Positions 1 to 5,941 of a stretch of 12,312 nt of DNA are shown here, piece by piece. Each line of letters opens with the position of its first letter. The stretch's first letter is position 1. The stretch comes from DATFLS01 sp964413425 (lineage in GTDB: Bacteria; Fidelibacterota; JAANXI01). Below the pieces are notes generated by a model. The model was not told where the DNA came from. It did no database searches and worked only from the letters and a program-made list of their open reading frames with translations. The translations under genes were made by a program, and so were the position numbers. The stretch is from assembly GCA_964413425.1 (NCBI GenBank), contig CAYPST010000119.1, positions 1 to 12,312 on the forward strand. Reading direction: 5' to 3'.

Positions 1-50
1 CCCTCCGCTCCGGCCCGCCTGAACAGCGGCGGTCCTCCGGTCGGGATGAC
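1..50 (-). repeat. Partial dispersed intergenic repeat of the GTCATCCCGA type
   Basis: Read on the minus strand, this stretch begins GTCATCCCGACCGGAGGACC and continues with a GC-rich segment ending in GGAGCGGAGGG at the window edge. Sequences starting GTCATCCCGA and ending in GAGGGATCT are, from general experience, common dispersed non-coding repeats in many bacterial genomes. The window cuts this one before the expected end, so the identification is by resemblance only. No reading frame here looks like a protein. Confidence 0.4.
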
Positions 51-62
51 TCGACTGGTCGT

Positions 63-82
63 GGAGGTGCCCTCCCACCTCC
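63..82. repeat. Short hairpin GGAGGTG/CACCTCC
   Basis: A perfect 7-bp inverted repeat, GGAGGTG at 63-69 and CACCTCC at 76-82, is separated by a 6-base loop. It lies downstream of the methyltransferase remnant, which ends at 214 on the minus strand. There is no T-run on either side, so an intrinsic terminator is not supported. It may be part of the repeat at the window edge. The remaining bases to 213 are AT-rich and show no gene. Confidence 0.4.
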
Positions 83-213
83 GGACGCAGCGATTTCAAA
101 AACTGAGGCAATTTAATAGCCATAATATTAAATTTGTCAGTTTTCTCTCTTATCCCGTGTCGCGGCTCAATCGCCATCTGTTGAATCCTGCGTAACGCTA
201 TGGAAATACCTCG

Positions 214-585
214 CTATGATTTTTGAAATTGATACAGGTTACCCGTCTGGTCCGTTCGTTTAAAATAAGAACTTTCCTCCCAGAGGATGCCCTCTGTCAC
301 CAGCACACCATCCGGTTTCAGGACTCTTGCAGTTTCCCGCTGAATTGGTTCGATATCCCCTTTAAAATGATGAAAGCCAAACATGAACGCAAGATCGAAG
401 ATCCCGGATTCCAGACCGGTATCAGCCACATCCCGTTGCAAAAGAGTGATGTTGTCTAAACCGGATTTTTGAATCTTTTTCCCCACATGGGCAATCGCGT
501 ACGGATTGACGTCCACAGCAACCACCGCCCCCTCTCCGCCGACCAGTTCTGCCGCAGGAAGGGTGAAAAATCCGGGACCGCATCC
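214..585 (-). pseudogene. 5'-truncated class I SAM-dependent methyltransferase remnant
   Basis: The visible protein is the C-terminal two thirds of a class I (Rossmann) methyltransferase. The glycine-rich SAM motif survives as GCGPGFFTLPAAELV. It is followed by VVAVDVNP, whose acidic residue would bind the ribose of SAM. Further on are an FDLAFMFGFHHF segment (motif IV region) and the VLKPDGVLV strand typical of motif VI. The frame ends with a TAG at 214-216 after a plausible family C-terminus (YQFQKS). Upstream of the SAM motif the normal N-terminal helix and start are missing. The same bases there encode, in another frame, the end of an unrelated membrane protein. The substrate cannot be told. 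An ATG inside the remnant (525) could start a 103-residue fragment, but it would lack the SAM-binding loop. I infer a non-functional remnant; an assembly misjoin is the alternative. Confidence 0.75.
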
Positions 586-899
586 GGGTGAACCAGAACC
601 CAGATCGAATAAATCCCCAGCGCTGTCCCCAGCGGAAAATTGAGCGAATCGATGGCAGAGAGAATTAATTTTAGGATCCTGGCCCCGCTCTTCCGTTTGA
701 ACAAACCGATTCCACCGGTGATACCGGGAATAGATATGAGGAACAAGAACGAACCGACTCCGGTTGCCACGATCCAGATAATGATTCCCGATTTGTCGTA
801 GGTATGGAAACCCCTCGCTGTAAGCGTGATAAAAATGAATGCAGCCAGCAGCATCCAGAGAATACTGAACCCGATTTACAGCGAGGCGACTGCCGTCAC
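586..899 (-). pseudogene. Small integral membrane protein gene with a nonsense codon and a fused 3' end
   Basis: The best start is GTG at 899-897, preceded by AGGAG six bases upstream. It reads MTAVASL, then TAA at 878-876, then continues in frame as IGFSILWMLLAAFIFITL. Two more hydrophobic segments follow (IIIWIVATGVGSFLFLISI and a segment ending LGTALGIYSIWVLVHP), with GGIGLFKRKSGARIL between them. This pattern of several helices, a KRKxxAR loop and a final LNFPLGTALGIY motif is common in small uncharacterised membrane proteins. Both sides of the TAA look like one protein, so I infer a nonsense mutation, probably of a Tyr codon. At about 582-593 the frame runs into methyltransferase sequence read out of frame, so the natural C-terminus is lost. 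Reinitiation at ATG 854 would give a protein lacking most of the first helix. Function unknown. Confidence 0.65.
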
Positions 900-1076
900 G
901 TGCCTCTCCTTAAAATCCTCCTCTCACTAAATCCTTATCTGATGAGTCAGATTGCATCGGTTTCAAGTCACCCGGGATACCCGCTTATCCCCTCCACTAT
1001 CCACAGGAAGCAGGGATTCTGACCGATTTTCTGTTTCAATCTGTCTTTATCCATGTATTCGTAACCATCAGCGTGC
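900..1076. other. Intergenic stretch without a recognised gene
   Basis: This lies between the membrane-protein remnant and the acetyltransferase. It has a Shine-Dalgarno-like AGGAG (minus strand) belonging to the GTG start at 899 and a short CTGA/TCAG inverted repeat near 940-951. No convincing promoter, terminator or coding frame was found. Confidence 0.4.
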
Positions 1077-1697
1077 TCAATCGAAGGTCTGTGGTAATCC
1101 GTTCCCCGTTTTCCGTGTTCCGTTCTCCTCTATCTCCGCCTTTATAAATAGGTTCCGGTTACTCTGCGATCCGGCCCTATCTTCCCCAACAACATAGGCA
1201 TAGAGTAATTGATCAATTATTTTGCCGTCTTTGACTACACTGCGACGCATCCGGCCCTCCAGGTGAAACCTCGCCTTTTCCAGTACCCGAAACGAGGCGG
1301 CATTCCACTCAAAGGGCACCGCATACACTCTGATGAGTTGATGCTGATCGATGGCATAGCTAGTAACAGCCTTCACTGCTTCCGTGGTAATTCCCCGATT
1401 CCAGAATGGCTCTCCCAGCCAGTAGCCGATCTCTGCTGAAATCCGCTCGACATCAGAATTCTGATGATATCCAATGGAACCTGCTGCCTCACCATTCACC
1501 TCGATGGCAAAGATATGCACATCGGCTCTTTCTCTGGTCATCCGAATAAATTTTCTGGCGGCGGAAATACTATATGGGTGCGGAAAAGCATCGCGCAGAT
1601 TCAGCCATATCTTTCGATTGTTCGCATACCGGACAAGCGAACCGGTATCCTCCTCGCGCCATGGGCGAAGAATACAATTCTTTAAATGAAATTCCAT
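1077..1697 (-). CDS. GNAT-family N-acetyltransferase (RimJ/RimL type)
   Basis: GNAT enzymes transfer the acetyl group of acetyl-CoA to an amine. The N-terminus (LRPWREEDTGSLVRYANN) is the usual opening strand and helix of the RimJ/RimL group. IFAIEVNGEAAGSIGYH is the central strand pair, EIGYWLGEPFWNRGITTEA contains the acetyl-CoA pyrophosphate loop (W-N-R-G-I-T-T-E-A), and NAASFRVLEKARFHLEGRMR is the conserved late helix. The domain ends near residue 175. About 33 further residues rich in Gly, Asn, Arg and Thr look like translated repeat rather than protein. I prefer ATG 1697 over GTG 1703, which directly abuts the TAA of the upstream VOC gene. The two genes are probably cotranscribed and translationally coupled. 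The substrate (protein N-terminus, amino acid or antibiotic) cannot be predicted. Confidence 0.88.
   Translation of the reverse strand: MEFHLKNCILRPWREEDTGSLVRYANNRKIWLNLRDAFPHPYSISAARKFIRMTRERADVHIFAIEVNGEAAGSIGYHQNSDVERISAEIGYWLGEPFWNRGITTEAVKAVTSYAIDQHQLIRVYAVPFEWNAASFRVLEKARFHLEGRMRRSVVKDGKIIDQLLYAYVVGEDRAGSQSNRNLFIKAEIEENGTRKTGNGLPQTFD
1100..1129. repeat. Degenerate tandem GTTTTCCGT-type repeat
   Basis: Imperfect copies of a 9-10 base unit lie next to each other here: GTTCCCCGT, TTTCCGT, GTTCCGT and TTCTCC. They encode the odd tail (ENGTRKTGNG) of the acetyltransferase on the minus strand. Similar units often give spurious protein tails in repeat-rich genomes. That comparison is from general experience and was not searched. 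Confidence 0.4.
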
Positions 1698-1703
1698 AAT
1701 CAC

Positions 1704-2087
1704 TTAATCGGTTCTATGAACAACCTCGAATCGATTGCCGCAGGGGTCCTCAAAATAGATCGCGTAATAGGTTGAACTATATTCCGGAAAGAGCTGCGGT
1801 CCGCTTGTTATTCTTGCTCCGGCTTCTTTGAGAACTGCGGCTATCTGATCTACCTGCTCCCGGTTCTCAGCCCAGAACGCTATCCGGTTGGCATTCGGCT
1901 GATGATCCGGATCTTCGGTCAAAGCGAAGTAGGCGGTTCGCGGGAGTGCATCCTCGGCGGCAAAGACCTTCCACTCAACCCCATGATATGCGCGGGTAAA
2001 TCCCATGGCCGGTAATATAGTGGAAAAGAACTTCATTGCGGCATCCATATCGGTCACCCGCAAATCTATATGACCAAATGGATTCAT
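1704..2087 (-). CDS. VOC-family protein (glyoxalase/bleomycin-resistance-like)
   Basis: This is a 127-residue vicinal-oxygen-chelate protein. Such proteins bind a metal with His/Glu residues and act as dioxygenases, lyases, isomerases or drug-binding proteins, usually as dimers. The opening GHIDLRVTDMDAAMKFFSTI is the typical first beta-alpha unit with a metal-ligand His at position 6. A second half runs from about residue 60 (RIAFWAENREQVDQIAAVL) and ends FEDPCGNRFEVVHR, with the usual final Glu ligand in RFEVV. ATG 2087 is chosen because AGGAG lies six bases upstream and homology begins there. An upstream in-frame extension to 2168 runs into repeat sequence and is not credible. It is followed directly by the acetyltransferase gene, probably in the same transcript. 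Its substrate is unknown; a resistance role is possible but not shown. Confidence 0.88.
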   Translation of the reverse strand: MNPFGHIDLRVTDMDAAMKFFSTILPAMGFTRAYHGVEWKVFAAEDALPRTAYFALTEDPDHQPNANRIAFWAENREQVDQIAAVLKEAGARITSGPQLFPEYSSTYYAIYFEDPCGNRFEVVHRTD

Positions 2088-2116
2088 TATACGCTCCTGT
2101 TGTTTATCCGGAGAGC

Positions 2117-2322
2117 CCCACACGCCACCCTTCCCGGGTACATAGGGTACATAGGTGGATAGGTGCATAAGGGCGTTAGCTACTCAGTTTCGAGTGTCGT
2201 ACCATCGTTGTCAGAGATTCAGTTCATGAGTAAGTATTTGGCGCGGATACCCGCATCCTTTACTCGTATGTCCTTATGCACCCTATGTACCTATTTCCTC
2301 AGGTATCCGGCGAGGTGTGGGG
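2117..2322. repeat. Dispersed palindromic repeat, copy A
   Basis: This non-coding element has outer arms CCCCACAC (2117-2124) and GTGTGGGG (2315-2322). Inner arms ATAGGTGCATAAGG (2159-2172) and CCTTATGCACCCTAT (2272-2286) pair with one bulge. The arms are made of degenerate TACATAGG/TGCATAAG units. Between them is a core containing GGGCGTTAGCTACT, GTTGTCAGAGATTCAG and AAGTATTTGGC. All of these recur in the same order and orientation at 10329-10498. It sits between the 3' end of the antiporter gene and the start of the VOC gene. Short frames inside (MHLSTYVPYVP and the like) are repeat translations. No transposase is adjacent. It could be a MITE-like or other non-autonomous element, or a structured RNA. 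Confidence 0.8.
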
Positions 2323-2393
2323 AGCCGGGCTTCTTTCCTTTTAACTCTCTTTTCTCTTTTTCTCACATGCTTCATCGTTCTCCGGCATCTCGC

Positions 2394-4034
2394 TTATCCG
2401 GAATATCCAAAATCCTGCCGAATAGATCTGCACATGGTTTCGGCGATCTCGTGCTCCTCGGCAAGGACCTGATCCGCCCCGGCATCTCTGACCATCGATT
2501 GATCTCTGACGAATCTGGTTCTGACGATAATCTTGACTTCCGGATGATGCGAACGCGCGACATTGGTAATCCGTAATGCAGCCACCGGATCGGGAATGGT
2601 GATCGCAAGCATCCGCGCTTGTTTCAATCCCGCGTTGTCAAGTACCGGTTTGTACATGGCATCTCCGTATATGATGGGAACCCCCTTCGCTTTTTCCATC
2701 CGGACAGTCTCGGGATTCAGCTCGATGACGCAGTATGGAATCTTCTGTCGCTCAGCCATCCGTGCAATGTGCCGACCGATAACCCCGTAACCGATAATGA
2801 GAAGATCTGCCGTATAAGACGGACGAGGGCCTTCTTTTTCTCCGGGGAAAAGGTATCTTCCGAAAATTCGATGGGTACTTAAATACCTCGTGAACGCCAG
2901 GGCCGCCGGAAAAAATAGCACCGTCAATCCCATGGTAACGATGGCCACAGCCAGAAACAGCTGGTGGAAGAATTCCGGTATGAGTGCGCCCCGATACCCG
3001 GCTTCAGCAAGAATAAAGGCGAATTCGCCTATCTGGCTGAGCCCCAGCCCGGCGATGATGGCATTGCGCGGAGAACCTCCGCTCATGTGCACGGCAAGCG
3101 AGGTGAGAATCGATTTCATCACCACGATACCCAACACAGACAGCAGAATAAGATACCAGTATTGCAGCAGAAATCCGAGATCCAGCAGCATCCCGATTGA
3201 GACGAAGAACAGGCTCACAAACAGATCTCTGAATGGCAGGACAAATCCCAGGGTTTGATACCCGTACTCGGATTCGGAGACGATCAATCCGGCCAGGAAT
3301 GCCCCGATACTCGCCGACAGGCCCACCCGTCCCGCCAGCCAGGCCAGGGAGAAACAGAAAACAATGACACTGATACCGAACAACTCCCGGCTTCTGGTCC
3401 TGACGATTTGCTGCAGTACGAATGGAAAAACATATTTCGCCAGCACAATGGTCATCCCGATGAACAGCAGGGATTTACCGCCTATAACAAAAAGAGAAAC
3501 TCCCGGTGCTGTCTCTTGAGCAGATGAAAGAAACTGCACTATTAACAACAGTGGGACAATCGCCAGGTCCTGAAAGATAAGCACGCTCACCGCTATCCGA
3601 CCATAGGGGGTATCTATTACCCCCTGTTTCTTGAGATATTTCAGCACAATCGCGGTGCTGCTGAGAGCCACGATTGCTCCATAGACAAACGACTGCGCAA
3701 GGGTAACTCCCGCAAGTGCGGCGATCAAACCCACAACCACAATGGTACCGATCACCTGTAAACCACCCCCGAGCAACACCATTCTCCGTGCCCGGAAAAG
3801 TTCCCGCATGGAAAATTCAATCCCGATTTCGAACAGCAACAGGATCACACCGATTTCCGCAAACAGCTCCACTTCGTGCTGCTGGGCAATGATATGAAAT
3901 CCATGAGGCCCAACCAGGATACCGGTAAGCAGAAAACCGAGAATAATCGGCAGTTTGATCCGATGGCCGAGATAGACCACCAGTACGGTCAGAAGCAAAA
4001 TGATGATCAGATTCGTGAAAAAAACGGAATTCAT
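2394..4034 (-). CDS. CPA2-family (Kef/YbaL-type) monovalent cation:proton antiporter with RCK_N domain
   Basis: This 546-residue inner-membrane protein should exchange K+ or Na+ for H+, with activity set by a cytoplasmic nucleotide-binding domain. Residues 1 to about 385 are a chain of hydrophobic segments with family signatures: LGHRIKLPIILGFLLTGILVGPHG near the N-terminus, ALSSTAIVLKYL, GLSASIGAFLAGLIVSESEY, and PFRDLFVSLFFVSIGMLLD. After a short linker, a TrkA-N/RCK_N Rossmann domain begins near residue 410 with GYGVIG (415-420), the dinucleotide-binding loop. IELNPE follows, with the acidic residue after strand 2. The protein stops at the end of RCK_N with no RCK_C domain, as in E. coli YbaL (about 558 residues). 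ATG 4034 is preceded by GAGGAG, very close; a TTG at 4037 is the alternative. Ion and ligand are not predictable. No linked KefF/KefG-type subunit gene is seen. Confidence 0.93.
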   Translation of the reverse strand: MNSVFFTNLIIILLLTVLVVYLGHRIKLPIILGFLLTGILVGPHGFHIIAQQHEVELFAEIGVILLLFEIGIEFSMRELFRARRMVLLGGGLQVIGTIVVVGLIAALAGVTLAQSFVYGAIVALSSTAIVLKYLKKQGVIDTPYGRIAVSVLIFQDLAIVPLLLIVQFLSSAQETAPGVSLFVIGGKSLLFIGMTIVLAKYVFPFVLQQIVRTRSRELFGISVIVFCFSLAWLAGRVGLSASIGAFLAGLIVSESEYGYQTLGFVLPFRDLFVSLFFVSIGMLLDLGFLLQYWYLILLSVLGIVVMKSILTSLAVHMSGGSPRNAIIAGLGLSQIGEFAFILAEAGYRGALIPEFFHQLFLAVAIVTMGLTVLFFPAALAFTRYLSTHRIFGRYLFPGEKEGPRPSYTADLLIIGYGVIGRHIARMAERQKIPYCVIELNPETVRMEKAKGVPIIYGDAMYKPVLDNAGLKQARMLAITIPDPVAALRITNVARSHHPEVKIIVRTRFVRDQSMVRDAGADQVLAEEHEIAETMCRSIRQDFGYSG

Positions 4035-4247
4035 CAACTCCTCAATGGTCGAATCAGGTTGGTATCATTTTCTCTGCGCTCTTGAATCAAAACTTCATGG
4101 AGCCTAATTGCCACTGATCTTCTCATCGACATAACAGTGTATCCGCCTCCAAGCCTGCGGACACATCCCAGACCCATCGTGAAGGGCAATCGTCGCTGGG
4201 GAGTCATGGCCTGGATGCGGTCAGGCATCAAATCCTCGAAGGCTTTG
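4035..4247. other. Unassigned stretch between antiporter and symporter remnant
   Basis: About 210 bases lie between the antiporter start and the stop of the symporter remnant. A minus-strand frame of 77 codons (4034-4267) covers it but begins inside the symporter remnant and resembles no family I know. A plus-strand frame is no better. It may be decayed symporter-locus sequence or the leader of the antiporter mRNA. I see no clear promoter. Confidence 0.4.
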
Positions 4248-4550
4248 TTAGCCACGGAAGTAGACATAGGCGGCTACAATCAGCACCAGCAAACACCACG
4301 CATGCAGTTCGTAATGGGCCATGGCCACTCCGTCCGTGGCTCCGGAGCCGGCTAATCCTACGATGTGCTCCGACCCGATATTGGAAGCGAAAATGGAGGC
4401 CCCCACCACGAAGAACCCCAGGTGCCGCCCCGCCAGAAAATAATCCGTGGTTGTGTCCTGCCTCTGGCGGATCACCCACCAGGCCACTCCCAGAATAACC
4501 ACAAAATAACCCGCAATCACGATCCAATCGATTGGTCCTAACACGCCCAT
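4248..4550 (-). pseudogene. N-terminal fragment of a sodium/solute symporter (SSS/SGLT family)
   Basis: Full-length SSS proteins are normally 500-600 residues with 13 or more helices and import sugars, amino acids or other solutes with Na+. Here only 100 residues remain. IDWIVIAGYFVVILGVAWW is the first helix, and TTTDYFLAGRHLGFFVVGASIFASNIGSEH carries the strongly conserved DYFLAGR and SNIGSEH motifs. HIVGLAGSGATDGVAMAHYELHAW is typical of the third helix region. After HAWCLLVL the frame goes to IVAAYVYFRG and stops (TAA 4250-4248), where the family continues for hundreds of residues. The short end could be a joined natural C-terminus left by an internal deletion, but this is inference. ATG 4550 has AAGGAG six bases upstream, so the start is intact. 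A GTG at 4583 is an unlikely alternative. Confidence 0.8.
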
Positions 4551-4898
4551 ACCAGTCTCCTTCTCAAATTCTTCCGTCGTCACGCAATGAACGACTCATT
4601 CAAGATTTCGTCCGATCAACCTCTGGTACAATCCCTTCCGGGTAGCACTTCGATACAGAACAGCCAATTCTGTTATTCTATATTTTGGTGGCAGGGATGC
4701 TTCATCGAAAGCCTTTAGATGACATTTTGAATGCAATAGTATATTTAATTTTCAAAGGCAATGAAACGAATTTTTAAATCCACCAGGTCATACACTACAC
4801 CATATCGATTATAATTCTGGTGTTGCAATCCCCCGGATTCTTAAGGGAGGAGAAGTCTAAGGCTTTGCCCTCCTGGTCTCTTGCCCTCACCCCTCCCC

Positions 4899-4917
4899 TG
4901 CGAGATGTCATCTCGCA
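4899..4917. repeat. 19-bp palindrome TGCGAGATG-t-CATCTCGCA
   Basis: Two perfect 9-bp arms flank a single central base. No T-run follows on either strand. It lies about 90 bases downstream of the DUF2293 gene. It could be a protein-binding site, or an extended hairpin with unpaired central bases. Function unknown. Confidence 0.65.
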
Positions 4918-4978
4918 CCACATCTCAAAGTCTTTATCTGTGGAAATCTGTGGCTGTCTTTTGGGGAGGAGCGGGGCT

Positions 4979-5000
4979 TTTTGCACTTTTGCACTTTTGT
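4979..5000. repeat. Short tandem repeat (TTTTGCAC) x 2.7
   Basis: The units TTTTGCAC (4979-4986), TTTTGCAC (4987-4994) and a partial TTTTG run head to tail just downstream of the DUF2293 stop. Simple-sequence repeats of this kind can slip during replication, but nothing here suggests a phase-variation role, since the repeat is outside any credible gene. Confidence 0.6.
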
Positions 5001-5008
5001 ATTCCCGT

Positions 5009-5683
5009 CTACTCACCGAATTCCCACTGATCCAGGATATCCGACACCTTCAGATATACTCTGTCACGTGCTTCCCATCGTCCGTAGCCACGCAGCAGAA
5101 GTCCATCGTATTCGGTTTCCGCATGTCGCACGTGAGCGGCTACCGCAAGGCGTACGGCATCCTCTTCCAGTTCTTTGGCAGCAGCGCTTCGTCCCACCCG
5201 CCCGCTGTACTTTCGGCAGGCATGTTCGGCAATAACCTGTTCCCTGTCTTCGGGACAATAGGGAAAGATGTCACGTACCCGAGCCGCAAATCGCCGGATA
5301 TACTCCTGGTCCAATGCTGCTCGTCGCTTTGCCGCTTTTTCACGAGCAGCCTCCCGTTCTTCTTCATCCGCCGCACATTCTTCTTCCGCTTTCTCCAGGG
5401 CTGTGCTCTCCACCAGGAGTCCTTGCCGCTCATACCGTCTGCGTGCCCTGCTCCACTTCAGCACCACCGCCCACAGTCCGGAATGCCTGCGGGAACGAGT
5501 GGTGAGAGCGGCATCTCCCGAAGGAAGGAATATGAGATGATCCAGGTCCGCACAGGAAAGACACAGCGCACCTTTTTTCTCATCCAGTGTAATCCACGCG
5601 TTTCGTCCCACATCCTTTCCGCACTCCCCGCATACGGAATTCCGATGGGAAATAAAGACCTTCAGGTCGTCTTCTCTTCCCAT
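5009..5683 (-). CDS. DUF2293-type protein with N-terminal zinc ribbon
   Basis: This 224-residue protein is probably cytoplasmic. The N-terminus has a four-cysteine ribbon, C18-x2-C21 and C41-x2-C44, that probably binds zinc. Residues about 70-130 are a highly charged helical region (RRRYERQGLLVESTALEKAEEE, then EEREAAREKAAKRRAALDQEY), likely coiled coil. From about residue 130 the FAARVRDIFPYCPEDRE, HACRKYSGRVGRSAAAKELEE and VRLAVAAHVRHAETEYD segments match what I recall of DUF2293, an uncharacterised family sometimes guessed to bind nucleic acid. ATG 5683 has AAGGAG six bases upstream. The gene is isolated, with 258 bases to glnS upstream. No promoter was convincingly found. Function is unknown; family assignment is from memory of the motif, not a search. 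Confidence 0.8.
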   Translation of the reverse strand: MGREDDLKVFISHRNSVCGECGKDVGRNAWITLDEKKGALCLSCADLDHLIFLPSGDAALTTRSRRHSGLWAVVLKWSRARRRYERQGLLVESTALEKAEEECAADEEEREAAREKAAKRRAALDQEYIRRFAARVRDIFPYCPEDREQVIAEHACRKYSGRVGRSAAAKELEEDAVRLAVAAHVRHAETEYDGLLLRGYGRWEARDRVYLKVSDILDQWEFGE

Positions 5684-5941
5684 GGTTGTCTCCTTTCACA
5701 TATTTTGCTGATACGGATTACATCGATACTGATCTGAAAACATTTCCAAGATAGAGAAGAATTAATTTGGTGGCAACGGGGAATCTTATATGAGACATGA
5801 ATGCAAAAAAGCGGAAATCATCACGGTATTTCATTATGTGGAGCACTCCGGTGAGAGCTGCACCTGGCAGGGCAGATCTGTTGAAAGTATCAGCGCCTGA
5901 TTTGTCTCAGGTCCTGCCGGATTTCTGCAATCCACAGAGTG

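Larger units (their letters stand above)
4551..5008. other. Repeat-rich intergenic region without a credible gene
   Basis: About 460 bases separate the symporter remnant from the DUF2293 gene. The left half is AT-rich and presumably holds the symporter promoter, but no good -35/-10 pair was found. The right half (4820-5000) is a patchwork: GGGAGGAG and CTCACCCCTCCCCTG stretches, a 19-bp palindrome (4899-4917), ATCTGTGG twice (4936-4943, 4946-4953) and an 8-bp tandem repeat (4979-5000). A minus-strand frame of 73 codons across this area is most likely spurious. Confidence 0.6.

Noticed and set aside
876..878. Recoding of the in-frame TAA
   Set aside because: TAA is not the selenocysteine or pyrrolysine codon and no recoding signal is seen; a nonsense mutation is simpler.
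2164..2184. GGGCGTTAGCT in the palindromic repeats resembles the end of an integron attC site
   Set aside because: No complementary R'' core or attC-like arm spacing was found, and no cassette or integrase gene is nearby.
4820..5737. 305-codon plus-strand frame opposite DUF2293
   Set aside because: It covers repeat-rich non-coding sequence and the antisense of a gene with a good ribosome site and conserved motifs; composition is Ser/Phe/Cys-rich and unlike a protein family.
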